Source of the DNA: a bacterium 1xD42-67
GTDB lineage: Bacteria > Bacillota > Clostridia > Oscillospirales > Oscillospiraceae
DNA length: 64,000 nucleotides
Direction of reading: 5' to 3'
Assembly: GCA_003612335.1 (NCBI GenBank)
Contig: RAYO01000015.1
Coordinates: 1 to 64,000 of the forward strand
The notes below the pieces were generated by a model. That model was not told where the DNA came from, did no database searches, and worked only from the letters and a program-made list of their open reading frames with translations. Within the stretch, counting starts at the first letter, position 1, and the number at the start of each line of letters is the position of its first letter. Shown here one piece after another: positions 9,100 to 16,804 of the stretch. Both the position numbers and the translations under genes were made by a program.

Positions 9100-9124
9100 A
9101 TTATATGACGCGTTCCTCCAGAAA

Positions 9125-9170
9125 GCAAGAAAAGATCCCGCCGCCTCAGAGATCGCTCCGAGACGGCGGG
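9125..9170 (-). terminator. Terminator after bioY
   Basis: On the minus strand an 11-bp GC-rich stem (CCCGCCGTCTC with GAGGCGGCGGG, one wobble) is followed by TCTTTTCTT. Confidence 0.75.
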
Positions 9171-9186
9171 GAGAGGGGAAGAGAGC

Positions 9187-9744
9187 TCAGCGCTCCGGAT
9201 GGATGCCTGCCTTCACCAGCCGATCCCCCAGGAGGGGGCCCAACGCGGTGGCAATGAACATCTTGATCAGATCGCCGGGGATGAAGGGGATCACGCACCA
9301 CTTCAGCGCCACATCCAGGGGATTCCCGGACTGGAACATATACCAGATGGTGCCCAAGATGTACAGCACGGCAGTGGCGGCGGCCATGCCCAAGAGCTGG
9401 ATCACCCGATTCTTTGGGAATGCCTTGATCGCCAGGCCGGTGATGATGACCAGAGGGAGATACCCCGCGATATAGCCCCCAGTGGGGCCCAGCACCTTGC
9501 CCATGCCGCCCTGGAAGCCAGTGAACACAGGCGCCCCCACCGTGCCGAGCAGGATGAAGACCAGCGTTGCCACAGCGCCCCGCTGCCAGCCCAGGATATA
9601 GGGGACCATGTACAACACCAGCGTACACAGGGACAGGGAGATCGGTCCGATCGGGATGGCGAAGGGACTGACTGCCGCGATCACTGCCGCCATCATGGCG
9701 GTCATGGCCAGGGGATACACATTGCTCCTTGTTTTTGTCTCCAT
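9187..9744 (-). CDS. bioY: Biotin ECF transporter substrate-binding subunit BioY
   Basis: Membrane S component that captures biotin and works with a shared EcfA/A'/T energising module, which is not encoded in this window. The 185 residues form six hydrophobic helices, with the family features LMTAMMAAVIAA-like start, GTVGAPVFTGFQGG, GPTGGYIAGYL and a C-terminal FIPGDLIKM. An in-frame ATG at 9756 abuts the GGAAAGG ribosome site, so the second ATG (residues METKTR), about 11 bases from it, is preferred. It stands alone with its own promoter and terminator, and a palindrome overlies its transcription start. Confidence 0.93.
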   Translation of the reverse strand: METKTRSNVYPLAMTAMMAAVIAAVSPFAIPIGPISLSLCTLVLYMVPYILGWQRGAVATLVFILLGTVGAPVFTGFQGGMGKVLGPTGGYIAGYLPLVIITGLAIKAFPKNRVIQLLGMAAATAVLYILGTIWYMFQSGNPLDVALKWCVIPFIPGDLIKMFIATALGPLLGDRLVKAGIHPER

Positions 9745-9774
9745 AGAGGGATACATCCTTTCCAGATCCAGATC

Positions 9775-9787
9775 GTAAACCGTTTAC
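9775..9787 (-). promoter_or_regulatory. Candidate operator overlapping the bioY transcription start
   Basis: GTAAACCGTTTAC is a perfect inverted repeat with a single central base. It is placed 8-20 bases downstream of the bioY -10 box, and another half-site (AGTTTACGA) lies just upstream of the -35 at 9838-9846. The half-sites recall BirA boxes, but the classical 14-16 bp spacing between arms is absent, so the regulator is unidentified. Confidence 0.55.
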
Positions 9788-9794
9788 AGGTCAC

Positions 9795-9823
9795 AGTATA
9801 CATGCTCCCCTTCTGTTTGTCAA
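9795..9823 (-). promoter_or_regulatory. Sigma-A promoter of bioY
   Basis: On the minus strand, TTGACA and TATACT are separated by exactly 17 bases, about 50 bases before the bioY start. Confidence 0.88.
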
Positions 9824-9939
9824 CCACTATTTTTTTAAGTTTACGATTTTTTAGATCTATCTTCATCAGAACTTGATCTTTCCTTCCGGTGATCTTAAGA
9901 TCTGTATGCTAATATCATAGCAGTGGCCGGACCGATCTC

Positions 9940-9957
9940 AAAACGACCGGTCGTTTT
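9940..9957 (+). promoter_or_regulatory. Perfect 18-bp palindrome, TetR-type operator candidate
   Basis: AAAACGACCGGTCGTTTT is fully symmetric and resembles operators of TetR-family repressors. It lies 22 bases after a TATCAT -10-like box (9913-9918) and 47 bases before the gene at 10005. A second short palindrome, GATCTTAAGATC, is at 9891-9902. No TetR gene is encoded nearby. Confidence 0.6.
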
Positions 9958-10004
9958 CTCCAGGCGGGCTGTCCGCCGGCCAAATCTGAAAGGGGGCGCG
10001 CCCT

Positions 10005-10538
10005 ATGTCCGGACCAACGATCCATATCCTGCTCACCCGTTCTGGGACCTGCTTCTCCCGGCTGATCCACCTTATCACCCGAGACAGCTACACCCACGCC
10101 TCGATCGGCCTGGACGGTCCCGACGGGCCCTTCTACAGCTTCGCCCGGAAATACCGGCATCTCGCCCTGCCTGCCGGCCTGGTGGAGGAGCGGATCGCCC
10201 CACACCGCCAGGCAGTGCCCTGCTGCCTGTATGAGCTGACCGTGGACGAGAAGACCTATCTCCGTCTGCGCCGCCAGCTCCAGACCATGTATGCCCAGCG
10301 GCAGACCTATCACTACAGCCTCCTGGGGGCCCTCGCCTGCTGGCTCGATCTCCCTCTCCAGCGCAGCTGTCACTACTTTTGTTCCCAGTTCGTGGCCGAG
10401 CTGCTGGAGGACTGCGGCGCCGTGGCCCTGCCCAAGCCCCCCGCGCTCCTGCGCCCGGCAGACTTCTGCGGCGTCGAGGGCCTGCGGCCCGTCCACCAGG
10501 GCCCGTTGGGCGGGATCCTGTCCCGGCCGGCGGCATAA
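10005..10538 (+). CDS. Permuted NlpC/P60 (YiiX-like) papain-fold protein
   Basis: A 177-residue cytosolic protein without a signal peptide. The arrangement of a conserved His early (SYTHASIGLD) and a Cys late (HYFCSQFVAELLED) is that of circularly permuted papain-fold enzymes (YiiX/DUF830 type), which act as peptidases or acyl hydrolases on lipids or peptidoglycan-related substrates. AAAGGGGG precedes the ATG. It is monocistronic, divergent from bioY, and preceded by a perfect TetR-type palindrome, suggesting inducible expression. The substrate is unknown. Assignment is by motif order, so moderately sure. Confidence 0.7.
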   Translation: MSGPTIHILLTRSGTCFSRLIHLITRDSYTHASIGLDGPDGPFYSFARKYRHLALPAGLVEERIAPHRQAVPCCLYELTVDEKTYLRLRRQLQTMYAQRQTYHYSLLGALACWLDLPLQRSCHYFCSQFVAELLEDCGAVALPKPPALLRPADFCGVEGLRPVHQGPLGGILSRPAA

Positions 10539-10569
10539 AAAAATTTCCCGGGAAACTGAAAATAGGGGG

Positions 10570-10598
10570 TTGACTTTTTCGCCGGCAGGGGCTATAAT
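10570..10598 (+). promoter_or_regulatory. Sigma-A promoter of tRNA-Gly
   Basis: TTGACT and TATAAT with a 17-base spacer, ending 13 bases before the tRNA gene. The -35 begins 32 bases after the preceding stop codon. Confidence 0.88.
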
Positions 10599-10611
10599 AG
10601 CCACTGTTGTT

Positions 10612-10687
10612 GCGAGTGTAGCTCATCTGGTAGAGCGCCACCTTGCCAAGGTGGAGGTAGCGAGTTCGAGCCTCGTCACTCGCTCCA
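10612..10687 (+). tRNA. tRNA-Gly (anticodon GCC)
   Basis: A 76-base cloverleaf including an encoded CCA: acceptor GCGAGTG/CACTCGC, D-arm GCTC/GAGC, anticodon stem CCACC/GGTGG with loop TTGCCAA, and T-arm GCGAG/CTCGT with TTCGAGC. It has its own promoter and terminator. Confidence 0.98.
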
Positions 10688-10690
10688 GAA

Positions 10691-10723
10691 AAGGGACAGC
10701 CTGACGGCTGTCCCTTCGTTTTT
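10691..10723 (+). terminator. Terminator of tRNA-Gly
   Basis: AAGGGACAGCC, loop TGAC, GGCTGTCCCTT, then CGTTTTT. Confidence 0.92.
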
Positions 10724-10742
10724 GAAACGCAGCAGACGGACA

Positions 10743-10770
10743 CGCGCCCTGGACAGATGTCCAGGGCGCG
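10743..10770 (-). terminator. 13-bp hairpin after the chemoreceptor gene
   Basis: CGCGCCCTGGACA/TGTCCAGGGCGCG with a two-base loop, downstream of the minus-strand MCP stop. It lacks a T-run, so it may be a factor-assisted end or simply a structured element. Confidence 0.4.
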
Positions 10771-10794
10771 CCTATGCTCTCGGTCCCAGTCCCC

Positions 10795-11736
10795 TCAGCG
10801 CCCGCTCTCCAGGTCCTTGACGATGGGCGGGAGCTGGGAGATCATGTTGTCCATGTCCTCGAACATGGCGCTCTTCGTGGTGCCCAGCCGGCTGGCGGAG
10901 TCGATATGCTTGACCACCGCCTGATACTGATTCTTGATACGGTCGAAGAACTGGCGCAGTCCCTCCAGCTCCCGCTGGGACGACCCGATCACATCGGCGA
11001 TCTCGCTCTGCACCACCACGGCATTCTCCGCCGCCGCAGTGATCTGCTCGAAGCTCCCTTCGGTCTGCCCAACGATCCCGGTGTTCTGCTCCAGGGTCTG
11101 CTGGGATACGGAGATGCTCTGGCTCAGCTCCCCTGCGCGGAGCTCCACATCGTTCACACCGTTGTCCACCTCGCCTGCCAGGTCCTTGATCTCCTCCGCC
11201 AGTTTCTTGACCTGAGCGGCCACCACAGCGAAGCCCCGGCCCTCCTGGCCGGCCCTGGCCGCTTCGATCGAGGCATTGATCGCCAAGATATTGGTCTGCT
11301 CCGCGATAGACACAATCTTGCCCATGGAGCGCTGGATCCCTCTGATCGCCTCCTCCAGCTGTGCGAAGGTCTCCGCCATCGTGTCGTAGGTCCGCTGCAC
11401 CTGCACAGAGGTCTGGCCCAGCTCCTCCATCTGGCCCCGGGCGGCCGACACCGCCTGGGCGATCTCCTCGCGCACCTGACTGAACTGCTCCGCCGTCTCA
11501 TTGATGTTGGAGAAGGACGCCCCCAGGTCCTGGAGCTTCATCTGGAAGTGGTCCCCTTCCTGCAGCACGCTCCCAAAGGAGGCGCCCACCTGGCTCAGCT
11601 CCCAGAGGGAGGCCACCTCCTTCTTGACCAGCTCCTGCTGATACTCTTTCAAACTGTCCGCCACATGCAGCACGGGGTAGAGGCTCTTCTCCTCCCGGGC
11701 CCGGGCCGGCTGCCGGTCTTTTTTGCGAAACAACAT
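10795..11736 (-). CDS. Soluble methyl-accepting chemotaxis protein
   Basis: A 313-residue coiled-coil signalling protein. The hairpin tip that contacts CheA and CheW is intact ([18 protein letters not shown], then [17 protein letters not shown]). There is no transmembrane segment and no ligand-binding domain: the first 50 residues are charged ([17 protein letters not shown]). It therefore signals from the cytosol. It lies 14 bases downstream of a FIST-domain gene and has a GGGGAGG ribosome site, so the pair is probably one transcript in which the FIST protein senses and the MCP relays. No other chemotaxis gene is in the window. Confidence 0.93.
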   Translation of the reverse strand: MLFRKKDRQPARAREEKSLYPVLHVADSLKEYQQELVKKEVASLWELSQVGASFGSVLQEGDHFQMKLQDLGASFSNINETAEQFSQVREEIAQAVSAARGQMEELGQTSVQVQRTYDTMAETFAQLEEAIRGIQRSMGKIVSIAEQTNILAINASIEAARAGQEGRGFAVVAAQVKKLAEEIKDLAGEVDNGVNDVELRAGELSQSISVSQQTLEQNTGIVGQTEGSFEQITAAAENAVVVQSEIADVIGSSQRELEGLRQFFDRIKNQYQAVVKHIDSASRLGTTKSAMFEDMDNMISQLPPIVKDLESGR

Positions 11737-11750
11737 GGCTGTCCTCCCCT

Positions 11751-12806
11751 TTACTCAAAGACCACACAGGTCATGGACTGGTTGACGAAACGGTCGTTAT
11801 AGTGCTCCCCATATCCCACGAGACCGGCATGGTCCCCCAGCGCAGCCATGTCCCGCAGGTAGCTCTGCATGTACCCCTGCTCGGAGAAGAGCTTATAGCG
11901 GAACAGACAGTTCACAGAGAAGATGGCCGACCGGCGGGGGAAATCCCGGCAGATCTGCTGGATCGTGTCCCGCACGATGGCCCGGTAGTCCCCCAGTTCC
12001 AGGAGGATGAGCACGTCCGAGTCGTTCACCTGGCGGAAACAGGCCAGGGCATTGCCGTTGACCTCTTTGATAGAGATGATGCATGTGTCGTCGCCATTGA
12101 GCTTGCCGAAGGGGTTCTGGAAGGTCCGGGTGAGGATCTCCTCGTCCGTCACATGGAGGATATCTTTATAGACCTGCTTGGCGCTCTTGCCGTTCAGCGC
12201 CCCCAGGATATAGTTGGCCCGGTCGGTGTTGGAGGCCACAAATCGGTAGTCCCCCAGCTGGTGGTAGATGTTCTCCTTATAGGTCTTCACCCGGCCGTTC
12301 AGGTTGCGCACGAGGCCGTAGGCCACCGCGTCCCGATACACCCGCCCGTTGGCGGACACCCGGCCCTGGTCCCCGGTCCCCCCTACCAGAGAGATCCCCC
12401 GCTTGCGCAGGGCGGTGTAGATTGTGGTGAGCACACAGGCATCGTTGCCGGAGCAGAGATCGATGCACACCGTGTCCCGGTCGGAGCCGCCCACCGTCCT
12501 CATGTCCCGCTCCAGACGGTCTATGTATTTCACCGGCATAGTGGACACCTGCTCCAGCACATCGGCAGCAGCGGTCACCCCGTCAGAGAACGCGATGATC
12601 CCTACCCCCTTCTCCACCACATCCAGCCGATAGCTCATCCCGATACACCCGATGCTGGGCACCCCGGGGAACCGCTTCTCCAGCGCCGCGACATGGGCCT
12701 CGAACTGGTCGTCATTGGATAATAGCATGATGAACTGCGGGAGGTAGAGGCCCTGCAGCGCCTCGTCCAGATCCCCCCGCTGGCTCATGCCGAAAAATTG
12801 TTTCAT
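11751..12806 (-). CDS. FIST-domain sensory protein
   Basis: A 351-residue cytosolic protein with the FIST N and FIST C signature: [20 protein letters not shown] near residue 50, a central [11 protein letters not shown], and the C-terminal [15 protein letters not shown] and [20 protein letters not shown] segments. FIST domains are predicted small-molecule (amino-acid-like) sensors found with chemotaxis and two-component proteins. The frame is open for 23 codons further upstream, but the ATG at 12806 has AGGAGG eight bases before it and follows a consensus promoter. The neighbouring soluble MCP is the likely partner. Confidence 0.87.
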   Translation of the reverse strand: MKQFFGMSQRGDLDEALQGLYLPQFIMLLSNDDQFEAHVAALEKRFPGVPSIGCIGMSYRLDVVEKGVGIIAFSDGVTAAADVLEQVSTMPVKYIDRLERDMRTVGGSDRDTVCIDLCSGNDACVLTTIYTALRKRGISLVGGTGDQGRVSANGRVYRDAVAYGLVRNLNGRVKTYKENIYHQLGDYRFVASNTDRANYILGALNGKSAKQVYKDILHVTDEEILTRTFQNPFGKLNGDDTCIISIKEVNGNALACFRQVNDSDVLILLELGDYRAIVRDTIQQICRDFPRRSAIFSVNCLFRYKLFSEQGYMQSYLRDMAALGDHAGLVGYGEHYNDRFVNQSMTCVVFE

Positions 12807-12846
12807 CCTGTCGTCCTCCTCACGATCGATATCATCTGCATGATAT

Positions 12847-12875
12847 ACTATAAGATAAAATCTCCAGCCTGTCAA
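12847..12875 (-). promoter_or_regulatory. Sigma-A promoter of the FIST-MCP unit
   Basis: On the minus strand, TTGACA and TATAGT are separated by 17 bases, about 40 bases before the FIST start. Confidence 0.85.
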
Positions 12876-12962
12876 CCAGATCGGCGATCTTTGGATATCA
12901 TGATATCTTTACGGCCGGGGCCCGCTCCTGCGGATCGGCTTTTGCGGATCGGCTTTTATGGA

Positions 12963-12991
12963 TTGACTTTTATGGATTCTTCCTGTATGAT
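12963..12991 (+). promoter_or_regulatory. Sigma-A promoter of tRNA-Leu
   Basis: TTGACT and TATGAT with a 17-base spacer, about 67 bases before the tRNA gene. Just upstream, a short sequence (GGATCGGCTTTT) is repeated in tandem. Confidence 0.75.
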
Positions 12992-13058
12992 AAGAGCCTG
13001 CCGGTCAGGATCGATACGTCCAAATGACAAACAAAAGCGGCCTCGATCCCCCACACAG

Positions 13059-13143
13059 GCGGGCATGGCGGAATTGGCAGACGCGCAGGATTTAGGTTCC
13101 TGTGGAGAGATCCATATGGGTTCGACCCCCATTGCCCGCACCA
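13059..13143 (+). tRNA. tRNA-Leu (anticodon TAG)
   Basis: An 85-base class II tRNA with encoded CCA: acceptor GCGGGCA/TGCCCGC, anticodon stem CAGGA/TCCTG with loop TTTAGGT, a long variable arm (TGGAGAGATCCA), and T-loop TTCGACC. Confidence 0.97.
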
Positions 13144-13366
13144 CGTCGGAGCGAGATCCGCTCCACTCCGTTCCAAGGCGGTCCCTTTTGGGGCCGCCTT
13201 AAAACTGCGCTCCGCTCCTCTGCTCCTCCTTTCCAACTCGAACCCGCTGCGCTGGGCTTCGAGTTGGCTTTTGGTGCATGATGATCGTCTGCATCTTTTT
13301 TATCAACACATGACACGTCGGAGCGAGCGATATAACGCTTGCTCCGGCTCCTTTTCGGCAAAAGGA
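13142..13366. repeat. Duplicated post-tRNA hairpin flanking about 160 bp of structured DNA
   Basis: The 14-mer CACGTCGGAGCGAG occurs at the tRNA-Leu 3' end (13142-13155, including the last two bases of CCA) and again at 13314-13327. The first copy can form GGAGCG/CGCTCC. The second forms GGAGCGAGCG/CGCTTGCTCC, soon followed by TTTT, like a normal tRNA terminator. Between them lie two further hairpins, AAGGCGG..CCGCCTT near 13176-13200 and CCAACTCGAA/TTCGAGTTGG near 13232-13266. No coding frame is convincing here. The arrangement suggests an insertion that duplicated part of the terminator. Confidence 0.55.
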
Positions 13367-13410
13367 CAAGGCCCGCAGGACCAGGAGGATCCTGCGGGCC
13401 TTGTTTTCAG
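13367..13410 (-). terminator. Terminator of gdhA
   Basis: A 14-bp perfect stem (CAAGGCCCGCAGGA/TCCTGCGGGCCTTG) starts 25 bases after the gdhA stop on the minus strand and is followed by TCCTTTT. A TTTT on the other side makes it potentially bidirectional. Confidence 0.85.
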
Positions 13411-13428
13411 ATGTTGAGAGAGCCCTTC

Positions 13429-14781
13429 TTAGAAGATGCCCTGCGCCATCATGGCGTCAGCGACCTTCTGGAAGCCCACGATGTTGGCGCCGGCCACCAG
13501 GTCATAGCCCAGTCCATAGCGCTCAGCGACCTCGACGGAGGAGTGGTAGATGTTCTTCATGATGCCCTTCAGCTTCTCATCCACCTCTTCGGCGGTCCAG
13601 TACAGACGCTCAGCGTTCTGAGCCATCTCCAACTCGGACACGGACACGCCGCCGGCGTTGACGGCCTTGGAGGGAGCGACCACGATGTGGCCCTGCTTCT
13701 TCAGGAACTCCAGAGCGTCGTTGGTGGTGGGCATATTGGCGACCTCGATGTAGTACTTCACACCGGAGGCGGCGATCTTCTCAGCCCACTCCATGTTGAC
13801 GTCGTTCTGGGTGGCGGCAGGCATATAGATGTCCACGTCCTTCACGCCCCAGCACTTCTCGCCGGCGACGAACTCGCAGCCGAACTTCTCGGCGTAAGAG
13901 GCGCAGTGCATAGGATCCTTGGCGCGCATCTCCAGGATGTAGTTCAGCTTCTCGTCGGTGTCCACGCCGTCGGGATCGTGGATATAGCCGTCGGGGCCGG
14001 CGAAGTAGGTGACCTTAGCGCCCAGCTCAGCGGCCTTCTTCATGATGCCCCAGCCCACGTTGCCGTAGCCGGACATGGCGATCCGCTTGCCCTTGATGTC
14101 CTCGCCGTCGTGCTTCAGGGCCTCGACCAGATAGTACACAGCGCCGTAGCCGGTGGCCTCGGGACGCATCAGGGAACCGCCGGTGCATACGGCCTTGCCG
14201 GACAGAGCGCCGAACTCAGAGGCGCCCACGATGCGGCGGTACTGGCCGTACATATAGCCGATCTCACGGCCGCCGCAGCCCAGGTCGCCGGCGGGGCAGT
14301 CGATGTCCTGACCGATGTGGCGGTACAGCTCGGTGATGAAGGCCTGACAGAAGCGCATGACCTCAGCGTCGCTCTTGCCGCGGGGATCGAAGTCGGAGCC
14401 GCCCTTGGCGCCGCCGATGGGCAGGCCGGTCATAGCGTCCTTGAACACCTGCTCGAAGCCCAGGAACTTGATGATGGACAGGTTGACGGAGGGATCGAAG
14501 CGGATGCCGCCCTTGTAGGGGCCCAGGGCGCCGTTGTACTGCACACGGTAGCCGCGGTTGACCTGCCAGTTGTGGTTGTCGTCCTCCCAGGTGACGCGGA
14601 ACTCGACCAGGCGCTCGGGCTCCACCATGCGCTCCAGCAGAGCGACCTTCTCATACTCGGGATGGGCGTCGATCACGGGCTCCAGGGAGGAGAGGACCTC
14701 CTCGACGGTCTGCAGGAACTCGGGCTCGTTGGCATTCTTGGCCTTGGTGGCGTTCAGGACTCTCTCGATGTACTGATTCAT
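13429..14781 (-). CDS. gdhA: Glutamate dehydrogenase (NADP-type, family of 450-residue enzymes)
   Basis: Reversibly aminates 2-oxoglutarate to glutamate in the cytosol. At 450 residues it matches the hexameric bacterial enzymes. Catalytic and substrate residues are seen in GPYKGGIRFDPSVN and LPIGGAKGGSDFDP, with the second-domain nucleotide motif ISGYGNVGWG-like (IAMSGYGNVGWGI) and CPAGDLGCGGREIGYM. An AGGAGG site precedes the ATG. It is monocistronic, with its own promoter, a structured 5' leader and a strong terminator. NADP preference is inferred from overall similarity only. Confidence 0.96.
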   Translation of the reverse strand: MNQYIERVLNATKAKNANEPEFLQTVEEVLSSLEPVIDAHPEYEKVALLERMVEPERLVEFRVTWEDDNHNWQVNRGYRVQYNGALGPYKGGIRFDPSVNLSIIKFLGFEQVFKDAMTGLPIGGAKGGSDFDPRGKSDAEVMRFCQAFITELYRHIGQDIDCPAGDLGCGGREIGYMYGQYRRIVGASEFGALSGKAVCTGGSLMRPEATGYGAVYYLVEALKHDGEDIKGKRIAMSGYGNVGWGIMKKAAELGAKVTYFAGPDGYIHDPDGVDTDEKLNYILEMRAKDPMHCASYAEKFGCEFVAGEKCWGVKDVDIYMPAATQNDVNMEWAEKIAASGVKYYIEVANMPTTNDALEFLKKQGHIVVAPSKAVNAGGVSVSELEMAQNAERLYWTAEEVDEKLKGIMKNIYHSSVEVAERYGLGYDLVAGANIVGFQKVADAMMAQGIF

Positions 14782-14821
14782 AGCAGCATTCCTCCTTATG
14801 ATATATGACCGATGGATCTTG

Positions 14822-14859
14822 ACGGGGCTCCTTCATTTTTGGCGGAGGAGCGGCCCCGT
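14822..14859 (-). promoter_or_regulatory. Bulged hairpin in the gdhA leader
   Basis: ACGGGG and CTCCT pair with AGGAG and CCCCGT around an unpaired CCG, between the gdhA promoter and ribosome site. On the plus strand it is followed by TTTTT, so it could terminate antisense transcription. No riboswitch class is recognised. Confidence 0.4.
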
Positions 14860-14877
14860 TTTTGCTCCGGTATGTAT

Positions 14878-14905
14878 ATCATACCATAAAACGGTCATCT
14901 GTAAA
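14878..14905 (-). promoter_or_regulatory. Sigma-A promoter of gdhA
   Basis: On the minus strand, TTTACA and TATGAT are separated by 16 bases, leaving a leader of about 90 bases before the start codon. Confidence 0.75.
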
Positions 14906-14965
14906 GCACGTTTTTTGTGGAGGTTACCACAACAAAAAAACTGTAGCAGACATGTCTCAGCACTA

Positions 14966-15003
14966 AAAAACGGCTGTTTCCACAAAAAGGATCAGCCGTT
15001 TTT
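14966..15003 (-). terminator. Terminator of the GNAT gene
   Basis: AAAAACGGCTG/CAGCCGTTTTT with a 16-base loop, 18 bases after the stop codon on the minus strand. The A and T flanks make it bidirectional in form. Confidence 0.85.
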
Positions 15004-15020
15004 GTTCAATATGCAAGAGC

Positions 15021-15923
15021 TCAGTCAAATGCCAGCCCCAGATAGCCGACAGTATCCCAGTCCCAGGCGCTCTCCAGCGCCGGGTCCAGCCATTTCAGCA
15101 TCCCGAATCTCCCCAGTTTCTCATTGACCCCCACGCAAAACTCCGCTGGCCGGGGCTGGCGGAGGTCCCAGCGCTGGGCGGGGAGGAGCGCCGCGATGTT
15201 CTGCCAGATCCCGCCCAGCTCCGGGAGGGGAGGCCGTCCCAGATACAAAAACTCCTTCAGGATCACCAGCTCCCCACTGGCCCGCTCGGCGCACAGGCAC
15301 ATGGGACCCGTGGAGGCGTCCCCGATGAACAGCCCGCCGTCCCCCAGGGCACAGCACCCCGCCTGATAGGCCAGGGCGTCGGGGGGGTAGGCGATGTGGG
15401 GGATGTCCTTCAGCAGCGCTTCCCGCACCCGGCCGTACTCCTCCGGGGAGGCGGGGCGGAGCAGGTCGGGGGCCGGAACGGGGGCCTTCTCCAGCTCATG
15501 GGAGCCGTAGCAGGTCCCCAGGACCCGGAAGCACTCCTGGAACCCGTTTGAGCCGAAAAAGTCGTGGAGGCTCTTCTCCGCCGGGACGGTGGTGACGGCG
15601 GGGATATTCAGGGAGCAGAAGTACTCATCCGCTCCGGCCAGCAGCGCCGCCGCCAGGCCCCGGCCCCGGCAGTCGGGGCGGGTGGCCACAGCGTAGAGGT
15701 AGGCCGTCCGGTGCTCCCCCTGGCCTGGGACCACAAAGGTGGTGTCGAACCAGGCGGTCATGGACCGGACCGCGCCGTCCTCCTCCAGGAGGATCACCCG
15801 CTCCGGGCGGTAGTAGGTACTGTAGAAATTGTCGATATACTGGTCGCTGTCCCCAAAGGCCAGCTTCCACAGCTCCCGCTGAGCGGGGACATCTTCGGGG
15901 ACGGAGGGGCGAACGGTGATCAT
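15021..15923 (-). CDS. GNAT family N-acetyltransferase
   Basis: A 300-residue cytosolic acetyltransferase. The N-terminal GNAT domain shows the acetyl-CoA-binding motif VATRPDCRGRGLAAALL and FFGSNGFQE; the C-terminal half is a less conserved second domain, as in Eis-like two-domain members. The frame begins 12 codons earlier, but the ATG at 15923 has CAGGAGGT seven bases upstream and homology begins there (MITVRPSVPEDV). It is monocistronic. The acceptor substrate cannot be predicted. Confidence 0.85.
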   Translation of the reverse strand: MITVRPSVPEDVPAQRELWKLAFGDSDQYIDNFYSTYYRPERVILLEEDGAVRSMTAWFDTTFVVPGQGEHRTAYLYAVATRPDCRGRGLAAALLAGADEYFCSLNIPAVTTVPAEKSLHDFFGSNGFQECFRVLGTCYGSHELEKAPVPAPDLLRPASPEEYGRVREALLKDIPHIAYPPDALAYQAGCCALGDGGLFIGDASTGPMCLCAERASGELVILKEFLYLGRPPLPELGGIWQNIAALLPAQRWDLRQPRPAEFCVGVNEKLGRFGMLKWLDPALESAWDWDTVGYLGLAFD

Positions 15924-16003
15924 GTGTGAGACCTCCTGTTTCTCGCTTGTAGGAGCCAACGCCCTCGACGGCCCGCCTGTCCAGGGCAGAAAACGGTGTG
16001 CTT

Positions 16004-16030
16004 GGGGCGGCGCAGAGGCCGCCCCCTACA
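16004..16030. repeat. Short GGGGCGG/CCGCCCC dispersed hairpin, copy 1
   Basis: GGGGCGGCGCAGAGGCCGCCCC followed by CTACA. On the minus strand it reads TGTAGGGGGCGG and then its complement. It sits in the downstream region of the PspC gene. Related copies are at 22639-22710 and 57446-57471. Confidence 0.6.
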
Positions 16031-16036
16031 GATCGC

Positions 16037-16246
16037 TCAATAACCTGGGTAGATATCGCTCTTCTTGGGCATGATGAGGGCGCAGATCAGATAGGCCCAG
16101 AAGCCGAAGGTGCCGCAGAAGAAGGCGATGACCCAGCCCACCCGCACCAGGGTGGGGTCGATGTCGAAATACTCCGCCAGCCCGCCGCACACACCGCACA
16201 GCATCTTATAGGGGCCCTCCGTCCGATACAGCCGTTTGCTTCCCAT
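16037..16246 (-). CDS. PspC domain membrane protein
   Basis: A 69-residue protein that is almost entirely one PspC domain: an N-terminal RLYRTEGPYKMLCGVCGGLAE motif region followed by YFDIDPTLVRVGW and a hydrophobic helix (VIAFFCGTFGFWAYLICALI). PspC proteins sit in the inner membrane and help sense envelope stress, though short stand-alone versions in Firmicutes have no defined role. The frame is open for 21 more codons upstream; the ATG at 16246 is chosen because an AAAGGAG site precedes it and the domain starts at once. It lies 66 bases or more from aroQ and is probably separate from the aromatic operon. Confidence 0.85.
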   Translation of the reverse strand: MGSKRLYRTEGPYKMLCGVCGGLAEYFDIDPTLVRVGWVIAFFCGTFGFWAYLICALIMPKKSDIYPGY

Positions 16247-16375
16247 AATTAGGATCGCTCCTTTCAAAGATCGAAGTCTCATCTTGTTCCTGTATCTCAT
16301 CATACGCATATCAGATGAAAAATACCATAGAGAAAAGATGAAAGATCCATTAAGATTCGAGGAAGGAGGGGCGGG

Positions 16376-16804
16376 TCAGCCCTCCGCCAGCAGCCGCAGG
16401 GCCTCCAGATAGCCCTCCAGGCCGCGGCCTTTGACGGTGGCGATGCAGGCCGCCCGGATGTAGGACACATGCCGGAACTCCTCCCGGCTGTCCGGGTCGG
16501 AGATGTGGACCTCCACCGCGGGGATGGACACCGCCTTCACCGCGTCCAGCAGGGCCACACTGGTGTGGGTGTAGGCCCCCGGGTTGATCACGATCCCGTC
16601 CACCTTGTCGAAGTACGCCTGTTGGATGGCGTCCACCAGGGCCCCCTCGTGGTTGGACTGGAAAAAGCTCACCTGGACGCCCAGCTCCTCCGCCTCGGCC
16701 TGGATCATGGACACCAGGCCATCATAGGTGGTGTGTCCGTAGATCTCAGGCTGACGGATGCCCAGCATATTCAAATTAGGGCCGTTGATCACCAGGATAT
16801 CCAC
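16376..16804 (-). CDS. aroQ: 3-dehydroquinate dehydratase, type II
   Basis: Dehydrates 3-dehydroquinate to 3-dehydroshikimate, the third shikimate step, in the cytosol. The 142 residues match dodecameric type II enzymes. ILVINGPNLNMLGIRQPEIYG carries the catalytic Tyr, NPGAYTHTSVAL the Asn and Thr ligands, and VEVHISDPDSREEFR the catalytic His. No ATG fits; a GTG six bases after GGAGGG begins homology, and this start overlaps the end of the aroE-aroK fusion by 29 bases. It is the last gene of the aromatic operon. Confidence 0.95.
   Translation of the reverse strand: MDILVINGPNLNMLGIRQPEIYGHTTYDGLVSMIQAEAEELGVQVSFFQSNHEGALVDAIQQAYFDKVDGIVINPGAYTHTSVALLDAVKAVSIPAVEVHISDPDSREEFRHVSYIRAACIATVKGRGLEGYLEALRLLAEG

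Noticed and set aside
9775-9787. Classical BirA operator upstream of bioY
   Set aside because: Half-sites are similar, but the arms are one base apart instead of about 15, so only a generic operator is called.
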